Source of the DNA: Pseudomonadota bacterium
GTDB lineage: Bacteria; Pseudomonadota; Gammaproteobacteria; Steroidobacterales; Steroidobacteraceae
Direction: 5' to 3'
Assembly: GCA_021815905.1 (NCBI GenBank)
Contig: JAKAZP010000014.1
Coordinates: 1-14,959, forward strand
Length of the DNA: 14,959 nt
Part shown: positions 6,980 through 14,199 of the stretch, in pieces
Numbering within the stretch: the first letter of the stretch is position 1
Layout: each line of letters begins with the position of its first letter
Notes under the pieces: model-generated
Databases searched by the model: none
What the model was told of the DNA's origin: nothing
The model's input: only the letters and a program-made list of their open reading frames with translations
Program-made: the position numbers and the translations under genes

Positions 6980-8385
6980 GGCTTGCCCGCGTGGTCGGCG
7001 AGCACGAGCGAGACGCACGCCGTCAGCTTCTCGGCGTAGTCGAGGTGCAGGAATTCATTCGGACCGTGCGCATTCGAATGCGGGCCGAGCACACCGGTGA
7101 TGAAGAACTGAGTGCGCGGGAATCGCTCCCCGAGCATGCCCATGAAGGGAATGGTGCCGCCGCAGCCGATGTGCACCGCCTCGGGCCCGAAGATGCGCCG
7201 TGAGGCCTGTGTGATCGACTCCTCCAGCCACGGGGCGAAGGCGGGCGCATTCCAGCCGGGGCTCGCCGCGCCCGATTCGAAGCGCACCTGCGCGCCGTAA
7301 GGCGGGCTCGCCTCGAGCGCCGCCTGGATGGCGCGCGCCGCCCGCCCGGCATCGCAGGTCGGCGGCAGGCGCAGCGACAGCTTGAAGCTCAAGGCGGGAA
7401 GCAGCACGTTTCCGGCCGAGAGCGTCGGGGGAAGCCCATCGACGCCGGTGACCGCGAGGGTCCCCTTCCAGGTGCTGTTGATGAGCAGCTCCACCGGATC
7501 GTCCGACAGGGCGCGCACCCCGCTCGCCCAGGGGAGCTTGCCGGCGACGGTCGCGCCGAGCACGCGCGCGGCGGCCTCGATCTGCTGGCGGCGGTCCGCA
7601 GGGATGCTCACCGTGAGCTCATCGAGCAGCAGGCTCCCGTTGACCGGGCTCTCGATCCGGGCGAGCAGTTGCTCGGCGATGCGAAACGGCGTCGGCGCGA
7701 TGCCGGTCGCCATGCCCGAGTGCACGCCTTCCTCGAGCACCCGCACGTGCAACACGCCCACGAGATTCCCGCGCAGCGACGTCGTGCACCAGACCTGCTC
7801 GTAGTTGCCGCATTCGGCGTCGAGGCAGACGACCAGGGAGGGGTCGCCGATCTGGTCTCCGAGCGCCTCGAGATGCGCGGGCAGATCGATGCTGCCGCTT
7901 TCCTCCGACGCCTCGATCAGCAACACACAGCGCGGGAGCGGCACGCGCTGCGCCTTGAGCGCGGCGACGGCGGTGAGGGAGCTGAACACGGCATAGCCGT
8001 CATCGGCCGCGCCGCGGCCGTAAAGCTTGCCTTCGCGCAGCACAGGCTCCCAGGGACCGAGGCCGGGCGACCAGCCGGTGAATTCGGGCTGCTTGTCGAG
8101 ATGACCATAGAGCAGCACACACCCGGGCAACTCACCCGGAACGTCGACCCACAGCAACGGCGTGCGTCCCGGAAGCCGGCGGATCGCGATCCTCGCGCCC
8201 GGGACCGGCTGCTTGCGACACCACTCGGCCATCAGCTGCACCGCCGCCTCCATGTGGCCGTTGCGCTCCCAGTGCGGGTCGAACAGGGGCGACTTGTTGG
8301 GAATGCGCACGTAGGCCTGGAGACGCTCGGTGATGGAGTCGCGCCAGGCGGTGGCGATGAAGCGGCGCAGCAGATCGATGTCCAT
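6976..8385 (-). CDS. M20-family metallopeptidase (dipeptidase type)
   Basis: A 469-residue zinc-dependent peptidase of family M20, of the dipeptidase/carnosinase-like branch. Metal ligands and catalytic residues read in order: H95 in LLYGHLDKQPE (with D97), D128 in GRGAADDG, E161/E162 in EASEESGS, D189 in CLDAECG and H440 in GPHSNAHGPNE. The dimerisation domain lies between about 205 and 330. No signal peptide, so it is probably cytosolic and cleaves small peptides. Start ATG 8385 has an AGGAG ribosome site seven bases upstream. It lies 37 bases downstream of tatD on the same strand, in an AT-rich gap. Its TAA stop shares bases with the stop of the convergent NERD gene. Family is firm; exact substrate cannot be stated. 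Confidence 0.9.
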   Translation of the reverse strand: MDIDLLRRFIATAWRDSITERLQAYVRIPNKSPLFDPHWERNGHMEAAVQLMAEWCRKQPVPGARIAIRRLPGRTPLLWVDVPGELPGCVLLYGHLDKQPEFTGWSPGLGPWEPVLREGKLYGRGAADDGYAVFSSLTAVAALKAQRVPLPRCVLLIEASEESGSIDLPAHLEALGDQIGDPSLVVCLDAECGNYEQVWCTTSLRGNLVGVLHVRVLEEGVHSGMATGIAPTPFRIAEQLLARIESPVNGSLLLDELTVSIPADRRQQIEAAARVLGATVAGKLPWASGVRALSDDPVELLINSTWKGTLAVTGVDGLPPTLSAGNVLLPALSFKLSLRLPPTCDAGRAARAIQAALEASPPYGAQVRFESGAASPGWNAPAFAPWLEESITQASRRIFGPEAVHIGCGGTIPFMGMLGERFPRTQFFITGVLGPHSNAHGPNEFLHLDYAEKLTACVSLVLADHAGKP

Positions 8386-8392
8386 TTTTAAT

Positions 8393-8397
8393 CTCCT
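8393..8397 (-). promoter_or_regulatory. Ribosome binding site of the M20 peptidase gene
   Basis: On the minus strand CAGGAGAT lies upstream of the ATG at 8385, with the AGGAG core seven bases away. It supports this start. Confidence 0.65.
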
Positions 8398-8403
8398 GAC
8401 TAT

Positions 8404-8418
8404 TCAATTAGATATTGA
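8404..8418 (-). repeat. TCAAT-N5-ATTGA inverted repeat before the peptidase gene
   Basis: A 5-base-arm dyad, TCAAT TAGAT ATTGA, lies between the TATAAT and the ribosome site of the peptidase gene. It falls where a repressor operator could sit, near the predicted transcription start. Arms this short may be chance in AT-rich sequence. No regulator gene is adjacent. Confidence 0.3.
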
Positions 8419-8421
8419 CTT

Positions 8422-8446
8422 ATTATAAAGTAACTTCTGGAATCAA
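8422..8446 (-). promoter_or_regulatory. Possible promoter of the M20 peptidase gene
   Basis: A perfect TATAAT on the minus strand (8427-8422) overlaps the tatD stop codon. A TTGATT at 8446-8441 lies only 13 bases upstream of it, shorter than the usual 16-18, so the -35 is doubtful. The surrounding 60 bases are strikingly AT-rich for this window. The peptidase may therefore have its own start of transcription besides read-through from tatD. Confidence 0.35.
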
Positions 8447-9292
8447 GAACATCCGTCGGGCCGCCGCGGTGCTGTGGCGTGCGAGGCGCTCGAGCGGCTC
8501 CCCGCGCGCCTGGGCGACCACCGCGGCGATGTGGGGCAGGAAGGCGGGCTCGTTGCGGCGCGTCGCGGGCCGCACGATGAGATCGCGCGGCAGAAGGTAC
8601 GGCCCATCCGTCTCGAGAAGCAACCGCCCGGAGGGAATCGAGCGCACGAGCTCGAGCAGATGCCCCCCGCGGCGCTCGTCGCAGATCCAGCCCGTGATGC
8701 CGATGTCGAGTCCCATCTCGAGATAGCTCTCGAGCTCCGCGCGCCCCCCGGTGAAGCAGTGCGCGACGCCGCCGGAGAGAGAGCCGAGGTGCTCGCCGAG
8801 AATGGCGGCGAAGTCCGCGTGCGCCTCGCGCTGATGCAGGAACACCGGCTTGCCGACTCGCGCGGCGAGCTCGAGCTGCCGGTGAAACGCCTGCCGCTGC
8901 TGCGCCCGGGGCGAGTAGTCGCGGTAGTAGTCGAGTCCGCACTCGCCGACCGCCACGACCTGCGGCTCGAGCGCGAGGCGCTCGAGCTCGGCGAGCAGCC
9001 CGGGAGTGAGCTCGCTCGCATGGTGGGGATGCACTCCCGCCGTGGCGAACAGACGTCCGGGATGGGCGCGGCAGAGCTCGATCGCCTGCCGGGTGCTCGC
9101 GCCCGAGGCACCCGTCACGATCATCTGCACGACGCCGGCGCCGGCGGCGCGGGCGATCACGGCCTCGCGGTCCGCGTGGTAGCTGTCGTGGGTGAGATTG
9201 ATGCCGATGTCGATGAGGGGCGCCGGCGAGCGCGGGGTGGCCGGGGGAGGCGCGGGGGAAGGCGGGAGTGGCAGTGTGCTATCGTGAGTCAT
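8423..9292 (-). CDS. tatD: TatD-family metal-dependent hydrolase / DNase
   Basis: A 289-residue TIM-barrel metal-dependent hydrolase. Conserved elements: DIGINLTHDSY (28-38), TAGVHPHH (84-91), GECGLDYYRDYS (117-127), H153 in PVFLHQREAH, HCFTGG (178-183), GITGWICDERRG (198-209) and ETDGPYLLPRDL (227-238), then RRNEPAFLPH. The DIGxNLT opening and GITGWxCDERRG place it with TatD itself rather than with YcfH/YjjV relatives, which start with an HxH motif. Known TatD proteins are 3'-5' exonucleases linked to DNA repair and clean-up. The core starts at about residue 26, so the first 25 residues, rich in Pro and Ala, are an extra extension. No ATG, GTG or TTG lies between the ATG at 9292 and the core. 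Divergent from the DUF4389 gene across 34 bases; followed by the M20 peptidase on the same strand. Confidence 0.9.
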   Translation of the reverse strand: MTHDSTLPLPPSPAPPPATPRSPAPLIDIGINLTHDSYHADREAVIARAAGAGVVQMIVTGASGASTRQAIELCRAHPGRLFATAGVHPHHASELTPGLLAELERLALEPQVVAVGECGLDYYRDYSPRAQQRQAFHRQLELAARVGKPVFLHQREAHADFAAILGEHLGSLSGGVAHCFTGGRAELESYLEMGLDIGITGWICDERRGGHLLELVRSIPSGRLLLETDGPYLLPRDLIVRPATRRNEPAFLPHIAAVVAQARGEPLERLARHSTAAARRMFLIPEVTL

Positions 9293-9303
9293 GATGGCGG
9301 CAC

Positions 9304-9309
9304 ATTTTA
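9304..9309 (-). promoter_or_regulatory. Possible -10 element of tatD
   Basis: TAAAAT on the minus strand lies about 12 bases upstream of the tatD ATG in the 34-base divergent gap. No convincing -35 is visible at 16-18 bases. If used, the messenger would be nearly leaderless; no good ribosome site precedes this ATG, which fits that reading but does not prove it. Confidence 0.25.
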
Positions 9310-9311
9310 CC

Positions 9312-9320
9312 GGGGGGAGG
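9312..9320 (+). promoter_or_regulatory. Strong ribosome binding site of the DUF4389 gene
   Basis: GGGGGGAGG ends six bases before the ATG at 9327. It decides this start over the in-frame ATGs at 9291 and 9294, which lack such a site and would overlap the tatD start. Confidence 0.65.
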
Positions 9321-9326
9321 TGCTCC

Positions 9327-9605
9327 ATGAACGGTGTTCCCCAGACGGCCGGCCCCGCGCAAATGGACGGTCTCGGCCTGCGCGTCCTGTGCATGCTGCT
9401 GTTCGCGTTCGTCTTCTGGATTCTCGGCTGTACGCTCGCGGTCACCGCGATCGCGCAACTGCTCGCGCGGCTCTTCACGGGCCGTGCCAGCCCCGAGCTC
9501 GTGCGCTTCGGTAGCGCGCTGGCGCAATACACCCGGCAGGTGGTCGAGTATCTGACCTTCGTCACGGAGACGCCCCCGTACCCACTCAGCCGTTTCCCGG
9601 GGTAG
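9327..9605 (+). CDS. Small DUF4389 membrane protein
   Basis: A 92-residue membrane protein matching the DUF4389 pattern. A long hydrophobic region (about 18-48, LRVLCMLLFAFVFWILG followed by CTLAVTAIAQLLARLF) could form one or two membrane helices. It is followed by TGRASPELVRFGSALAQYTRQVVEYLTFVTE and a short PYPLSRFP end, the usual signature of the family. Length is typical. Function of the family is unknown. It starts at ATG 9327 behind a strong ribosome site, diverges from tatD, and ends 16 bases before the adaptor gene of the exporter, so it is probably the first gene of that operon. Whether it works with the exporter is an inference from position only. Confidence 0.8.
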   Translation: MNGVPQTAGPAQMDGLGLRVLCMLLFAFVFWILGCTLAVTAIAQLLARLFTGRASPELVRFGSALAQYTRQVVEYLTFVTETPPYPLSRFPG

Positions 9606-9621
9606 CCTGACCGCGCCATCG

Positions 9622-10869
9622 ATGATGAGCGGAGAGAACAAGAAACGCCTGCTCGATGAGCTGCGGATCGACCGCGACGAGCGCGAGCCGCAAGGCACGG
9701 GGCCTCTCGGCAAATGGCTCGCGGCCGGGGGCGCCGCGCTCGCCATCGCCGTGGCGGCGGTGCTGCTGTGGGTGCGCGGGAGCACCATCGACGTGGAGGC
9801 GGCCACGGCCGTCGCGGCCTCGGCGGACAGCGCGCCGGCCGCCATCCTTCAGGCGACCGGCTACGTGACCGCCGAGCGCAAGGCGACGGTGTCCTCCGAG
9901 ATCCCGGGGCAGCTGTCGCAGGTGGACGTCCAGGAAGGCGAGTCCGTGCACCGCGGACAGATCCTGGCGCGACTCGAGGACAGCACGCAGCGGGCGGCGC
10001 TCGATCAGGCCGGGGAGCAATTGCGGGCCGCCGAGGCGCAGCTGCGCGAGTATCGGGTGCAGCTTGCGCAGGCCCGGCGCGACCTCGCCCGCGATCAGGC
10101 GCTGATCGGACAGCATCTGGTCTCGGAGCAGGCGCTCGAGACCGCCGAGACCCAGGCCGCCTCACTCGCCGCGCAAGTGCTGACGCAGCGGCGCAACGTG
10201 GCCGTCGCCCGCGCCGGGGTGCAGGTCGCGCGGGTGCAGGAGGATTACACCGTCGTGCGGGCGCCGTTCTCGGGAGTGGTGGTCGACAAGGCGGCACAGA
10301 TGGGGGAGATGATCTCGCCGATCTTCGGCGGCGGCGGCTTCACGCAGACCGGCATCGCGACGGTGGTCGACATGCACTCGCTCGAGGTCGACGTCGATGT
10401 CAACGAGGCGTACATCCACCGCGTGAAGCCGGGGCAGGCGGCGACCGCGGTGCTCGATGCGTATCCTGACTGGAAGATCCCGGCCCATGTGATCGCCATC
10501 GTGCCGACGGCCGACAAGAGCAAGGCGACCGTGAAGGTGCGCGTCGCGTTCGACAAGCTGAGCCCGCGCATCCTGCCGGAGATGGGCGTGCGGGTGTCCT
10601 TCCTCGGAGCCTCGCCCGGGCAGGCGGGGGGAGCCACGCCGCTTCGCGGGGTGCTGGTGCCGGCCTCGGCGATCGTGCGCCGCGGCGGACGCAGCGTCGT
10701 GTTCCTCATCCGGGGCGATCGCGCGCGCGAGCAGGCGGTCTCCGCCGGGGTCGTGCGCGGGGACCTGCGCGCGGTGGAGGGCCTCGGCGCGGGCAGCGAA
10801 ATCGTGAAAGCCCCGCCCGCGCGCCTCACCGACGGGGCGCGCATCGCGGTGAAGTCGGACAATGGGTGA
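9622..10869 (+). CDS. HlyD/MacA-type periplasmic adaptor of an ABC exporter
   Basis: A 415-residue membrane-fusion protein. A cytosolic N-terminus rich in charged residues is followed by one membrane helix (about 32-51). The first half of the biotinyl-lipoyl-like domain contains ATGYVTAERKATVSSEIPGQ and VQEGESVHRGQILARLED. A coiled-coil hairpin spans about 125-205 (heptad-like LRAAEAQLREYRVQLAQARR and beyond). Next come the second lipoyl half (DYTVVRAPFSGVVVDKAAQMGE) and a beta-barrel region (about 255-345). Such adaptors bridge an inner-membrane ABC permease and an outer-membrane TolC-like channel; no channel gene is present here. The tandem ATGs at 9622 and 9625 are equivalent starts, with no strong ribosome site. 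It is followed, after a 107-base gap, by the ATPase and two permeases. Substrate unknown. Confidence 0.85.
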   Translation: MMSGENKKRLLDELRIDRDEREPQGTGPLGKWLAAGGAALAIAVAAVLLWVRGSTIDVEAATAVAASADSAPAAILQATGYVTAERKATVSSEIPGQLSQVDVQEGESVHRGQILARLEDSTQRAALDQAGEQLRAAEAQLREYRVQLAQARRDLARDQALIGQHLVSEQALETAETQAASLAAQVLTQRRNVAVARAGVQVARVQEDYTVVRAPFSGVVVDKAAQMGEMISPIFGGGGFTQTGIATVVDMHSLEVDVDVNEAYIHRVKPGQAATAVLDAYPDWKIPAHVIAIVPTADKSKATVKVRVAFDKLSPRILPEMGVRVSFLGASPGQAGGATPLRGVLVPASAIVRRGGRSVVFLIRGDRAREQAVSAGVVRGDLRAVEGLGAGSEIVKAPPARLTDGARIAVKSDNG

Positions 10870-10892
10870 CAACCGTCACATCGACGGGTGAC
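10864..10892 (+). repeat. GGGTGAC direct repeat with intervening GTCAC
   Basis: GGGTGAC occurs at 10864-10870 and 10886-10892, with GTCAC at 10875-10879 between them. GTCAC can pair with either GTGAC copy, giving two mutually exclusive small hairpins or a 14-base operator-like palindrome GTGAC-N4-GTCAC at 10866-10879. The element begins in the last codons of the adaptor gene. It could be a regulator site or a chance repeat. Confidence 0.35.
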
Positions 10893-10908
10893 GAACCGCA
10901 CCGGGGAC

Positions 10909-10931
10909 GAGGTCTTCGACGGGAGACCCTC
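10909..10931 (+). repeat. Imperfect hairpin in the adaptor-ATPase gap
   Basis: GAGGTCT (10909-10915) can pair with AGACCCTC (10924-10931), with one bulged base and an 8-base loop. No T-run follows, so it does not look like an intrinsic terminator. It could be an RNA structure that changes relative expression or stability within the operon. Confidence 0.3.
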
Positions 10932-10962
10932 GTGCCGCCGCTGGTTCGATAGCGCAGCCGTT

Positions 10963-10968
10963 AGGGAG
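10963..10968 (+). promoter_or_regulatory. Ribosome binding site of the exporter ATPase gene
   Basis: AGGGAG lies eight bases before the ATG at 10977 and supports this start at the end of the 107-base gap. Confidence 0.5.
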
Positions 10969-10976
10969 TCATTGCC

Positions 10977-11681
10977 ATGAGCGCTCTGGTCGAGATCCGC
11001 AATCTCAGCAAGGTGTACGTGCGCGGCAAGCAGAAGCTCGAAGTGCTGCACCACGTGAATCTCGACATCGGCGAGGGCGACTTCCTCGCGCTCATGGGGC
11101 CTTCGGGCTCGGGCAAGACGACCCTCCTCAATCTGATCGGCGGGCTCGATTCCCCGAGCGACGGCACGATCGCCGTGGCCGGACGGCGCATCGATCGGCT
11201 GAGCCAGAGCGAGCTCGCCCGCTGGCGCGCCTCGCATGTCGGCTTCGTGTTCCAGTTCTACAACCTGCTGCCGATGCTCTCGGCACTTCGGAACGTCGAG
11301 CTGCCGCTGCTGCTCACGAAGCTCCCCGCCGCCAAGCGCCGGCGCAATGCGCAGATCGCCCTGGAGCTCGTGGGACTCGCGGACCGTGCCGCGCACAAGC
11401 CGGGCGAGCTCTCCGGCGGACAGCAACAGCGCGTCGCGATCGCGCGCGCCATCGTCTCGGATCCGAAGCTCCTGGTGTGCGACGAGCCGACGGGCGACCT
11501 CGACCGGCAGTCGGCCGCGGAGGTGCTGACGCTGCTGCAGCATCTCAATCGCGAGCAGGGCAAGACCGTCGTCATGGTGACTCACGACCCGAAGGCCGCC
11601 GAATACGCCACGCACACGCTGCACCTCGACAAGGGCACGCTGGTCGAGGCGGCGCAATCGGGTGCGCAGGCCGTCTCGTGA
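10977..11681 (+). CDS. ABC exporter ATP-binding protein, LolD/MacB type
   Basis: A 234-residue ATPase with a full set of ABC motifs: Walker [10 protein letters not shown] at 41-49, Q-loop in [22 protein letters not shown], signature LSGGQQQR at 145-152, Walker [13 protein letters not shown] around 165-174, and the H-loop in MVTHDPKAA. The FQFYNLLP and DEPTGDLD segments are typical of the LolD/MacB/FtsE-like group that drives mechanotransmission rather than transport through the membrane. Length is normal. The ATG at 10977 has an AGGGAG ribosome site. The stop overlaps the GTG of the first permease (GTGA), so they are probably coupled. It would energise the two permeases that follow. Confidence 0.92.
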   Translation: MSALVEIRNLSKVYVRGKQKLEVLHHVNLDIGEGDFLALMGPSGSGKTTLLNLIGGLDSPSDGTIAVAGRRIDRLSQSELARWRASHVGFVFQFYNLLPMLSALRNVELPLLLTKLPAAKRRRNAQIALELVGLADRAAHKPGELSGGQQQRVAIARAIVSDPKLLVCDEPTGDLDRQSAAEVLTLLQHLNREQGKTVVMVTHDPKAAEYATHTLHLDKGTLVEAAQSGAQAVS

Positions 11682-12841
11682 AGTACTTCAACCTCGTCTG
11701 GTCGGCGCTCTTCCGGCGCAAGGCCCGCACGCTGTTCACGCTGATCTCGGTGATCGCGGCGTTCCTGCTCTTCGGGCTGCTCGACTCGGTGCGCGACGCG
11801 TTCGCGAACGCCGGACAGAGCGTCGCCGGCGCGAGCCGCCTGATCACCATCTCCAAGGTGAGCTTCATGGTGTCGCTGCCGAAGAGCCTCGACATGCGCA
11901 TCGAATCGGTGCCGGGGGTGGGCGCGGTGACGTACGCGAACTGGTTCGGCGGCATCTACCAGGATCCGAAGAACTTCTTCGCCAACGAGGCGGTCGCGCC
12001 GAACTTCTTCGACGTGTACTCGGAGTTCAAGATGTCTCCCGCCGAGCAGCGCGCGTTCAAGGACACGCGCACGGGAGCGGTGGTGGGGGAGAGCCTCGCG
12101 AAGCGCTTTCACTGGAGGATCGGCGATCAGATTCCGCTCGAGGCGACCATCTTTCCGCAGAAGAGCGGCTCGAACACCTGGACCTTCAATCTGGTCGGCA
12201 TCTATCACGTCGCCAATCCGCGCGAGAAGGCCCAGGAGGGGGCGATGTTCTTCCACTGGAAGTACTTCGACGAGGCGCGCGCGTTCGGCAACGGACGGGT
12301 GGGCTGGTACATCGAGAAGATCGCACGTCCGAAGGACGCCGACCGCATCGCGCGCGCGATCGATGCGATCTCGGCCAATTCCGGCCACGAGACCAAGACC
12401 CAGAGCGAGGACGCCTTCCAGGCGTCCTTCGTGAGCCAGTTCGCCAACATCGGCCTGATCGTCGGCTCGATCATGGGGGCGGTGTTCTTCACGCTCATCC
12501 TGCTCACGGGCAACACCATGGCGCAGACGGTGCGCGAGCGCATTCCGGAGCTCGCGATCCTGAAGACCATCGGCTTCTCGAGCCGGAGCATCCTCGGCCT
12601 CGTGCTCGCCGAGTCGGTGCTGCTGCTCGCGATCGGAGGGGCGGCGGGACTCGCGCTGGCCGATCTCGCGGTGAGCGTGATCCGCAACCGGCTCGGGGAT
12701 CAGATCCCCATGCTGCCGGTGGGCTTGCCGATCTGGCTGCAGGGGCTCGGGCTGATCGCGCTCATCGGCCTCGTGGTCGGGGCGCTGCCGGCGCGGCGCG
12801 GCATGCGGCTGCGGATCGTCGATGCGCTCGCGGGACGCTGA
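11678..12841 (+). CDS. FtsX-like ABC permease, first subunit
   Basis: A 387-residue permease with MacB/FtsX layout: an N-terminal membrane helix (about 19-40, TLFTLISVIAAFLLFGLLD), a large periplasmic domain of the MacB_PCD type (about 45-255) and a C-terminal FtsX domain with three helices. These include IGLIVGSIMGAVFFTLILLTG and, toward the end, LGLIALIGLVVGALPA. RIPELAILKTIGFSSRSIL is the cytosolic coupling-helix segment of this family. The GTG at 11678 overlaps the ATPase stop in a GTGA arrangement; the frame is open further upstream but only in shadow sequence. It ends 11 bases before the second permease. It pairs with that protein, probably as a heterodimer. Substrate cannot be inferred; export or extraction of a lipid-like or peptide compound is only a family-level guess. 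Confidence 0.87.
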   Translation: MKYFNLVWSALFRRKARTLFTLISVIAAFLLFGLLDSVRDAFANAGQSVAGASRLITISKVSFMVSLPKSLDMRIESVPGVGAVTYANWFGGIYQDPKNFFANEAVAPNFFDVYSEFKMSPAEQRAFKDTRTGAVVGESLAKRFHWRIGDQIPLEATIFPQKSGSNTWTFNLVGIYHVANPREKAQEGAMFFHWKYFDEARAFGNGRVGWYIEKIARPKDADRIARAIDAISANSGHETKTQSEDAFQASFVSQFANIGLIVGSIMGAVFFTLILLTGNTMAQTVRERIPELAILKTIGFSSRSILGLVLAESVLLLAIGGAAGLALADLAVSVIRNRLGDQIPMLPVGLPIWLQGLGLIALIGLVVGALPARRGMRLRIVDALAGR

Positions 12842-12852
12842 GGCAGCGCATC

Positions 12853-14166
12853 ATGTGGCGCAAGATCGGATACGTCCTGCTCGTCACCGTCTCGGCGGCG
12901 TTGCCCGTCGTGGCCCTGGTGGCGATGCCCGCGTGGGCGTTCCCGGTCGCCCTGGCGCTGCTCACCGCGTGGCTCGTGCTCACGCGCGCCGGACGTCAGG
13001 CCTGGTCGGCCACCGCGGTCGGCATCGCCACCATACCCCGGCGCCTGGGCTCGTCCTTGGTGGTGGTGATCGGCATCGCCGGGGTGGTCGGCGTGCTCGT
13101 GGGGCTGCTCTCGATGGCGGCGGGATTTCGCGCGACGCTGCAGCAGACCGGGAGCGATGACACGGCGATCGTGCTGCGCGGCGGGTCGCAGACGGAAATC
13201 AATTCCGTGGTGGACCACGATGCCGCGGTCGTCATCTCCCAGGAGCCGCAGGTCAAGCGGGATCCGCAGGGTCGGCCGATCGCATCGCCGGAGCTCGTGG
13301 TGGCCGCCACCGTCCCGAAGAGGGGCAGCGGGGTCGAGGCCAACGTCGAGATCCGCGGCGTCGGCGCGCAGGCCTGGGCGCTTTATCCGAAGCTGCGGAT
13401 CATCGCGGGACGGCGATTTCAGCCGGGGCTGCGCGAGCTCATCGTCGGCAAGGACGCCGCGCGCGAGTTCGCCCACACCCGCATCGGCTCGAAACTCGAC
13501 TTGAGCGGACAGCCCTGGACGGTGGTGGGGGAATTCGACTCGCACGACTCGCACGACTCCGAGTTCTGGGCGGACGCCAACGTGGTCGCCACGGCATACC
13601 ACCGGGGCAGCAGCACGAGCTCGGTCACGGTGCGGTTGAAGAGCGCCGGGGATTTCGCTGCCTTCAAGGCCGCGATCGCGAGTGATCCGCGCCTGAAGCT
13701 CGAGGTGCAGAGGACGCGCAGCTACTTCAACGCCCAGTCCGAGGGGCTGACCCGGATCCTGCGGGTGCTCGGCACCACCGTCGCGGTGATCATGGCGATC
13801 GGCGCCCTGTTCGGCGCGCTCAACACCATGTACGCGGCGATCGCGACGCGCGCGCGCGAGATCGCAACGCTGCGGGCGATCGGATTCCGCGGCGCGCCGG
13901 TGGTCGTTTCGGTGCTGATCGAGACGCTGCTGCTCGCGCTCCTCGGCGGCGTCGTCGGAGCGGGCATCGCCTGGGCGCTGTTCGACAACTACACCGCCTC
14001 GACCCTCGGCGCCAACTTCAGCCAGGTCGTGTTCCGGTTTCGCGTGACGCCGGCGCTGCTCGCCGCGGGTCTGAAGTGGGCGCTCGCGATCGGCTTTCTC
14101 GGCGGACTCTTCCCCGCGCTGCGCGCCGCGCGCCGGCCGGTCACCGAGGGTCTGAGGGAGTTGTAG
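12853..14166 (+). CDS. FtsX-like ABC permease, second subunit with extra N-terminal helices
   Basis: A 437-residue permease of the same family as its neighbour but longer. Two extra hydrophobic segments (about 5-27 and 29-46) precede the usual first helix (about 69-92, SSLVVVIGIAGVVGVLVGLL). A periplasmic domain spans about 95-300. The C-terminal FtsX domain has VAVIMAIGALFGALNTMYAAI, the coupling segment TRAREIATLRAIGFRG, and two further helices. At 228-237 there is a short FDSHDSHDSE stretch made by a 9-base tandem duplication, just before the conserved EFWADA. ATG 12853 lies 11 bases after the first permease; no strong ribosome site is seen. The gene probably completes the exporter operon, since the next gene is on the other strand. 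Confidence 0.87.
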   Translation: MWRKIGYVLLVTVSAALPVVALVAMPAWAFPVALALLTAWLVLTRAGRQAWSATAVGIATIPRRLGSSLVVVIGIAGVVGVLVGLLSMAAGFRATLQQTGSDDTAIVLRGGSQTEINSVVDHDAAVVISQEPQVKRDPQGRPIASPELVVAATVPKRGSGVEANVEIRGVGAQAWALYPKLRIIAGRRFQPGLRELIVGKDAAREFAHTRIGSKLDLSGQPWTVVGEFDSHDSHDSEFWADANVVATAYHRGSSTSSVTVRLKSAGDFAAFKAAIASDPRLKLEVQRTRSYFNAQSEGLTRILRVLGTTVAVIMAIGALFGALNTMYAAIATRAREIATLRAIGFRGAPVVVSVLIETLLLALLGGVVGAGIAWALFDNYTASTLGANFSQVVFRFRVTPALLAAGLKWALAIGFLGGLFPALRAARRPVTEGLREL

Positions 14167-14199
14167 CGCCCCGCCCGCCGGTGAGGCCGGCCCGGGCGC
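14166..14199. terminator. GC-rich imperfect hairpin between convergent genes
   Basis: The 33-base gap between the second permease and the threonine aldolase gene holds an imperfect inverted repeat. GCGCCC (14166-14171) can pair with GGGCGC (14194-14199), and CCGG (14178-14181) with CCGG (14187-14190), around an internal loop. There is no T-run on either side, so action as a bidirectional terminator is only suggested by its place. Confidence 0.25.
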
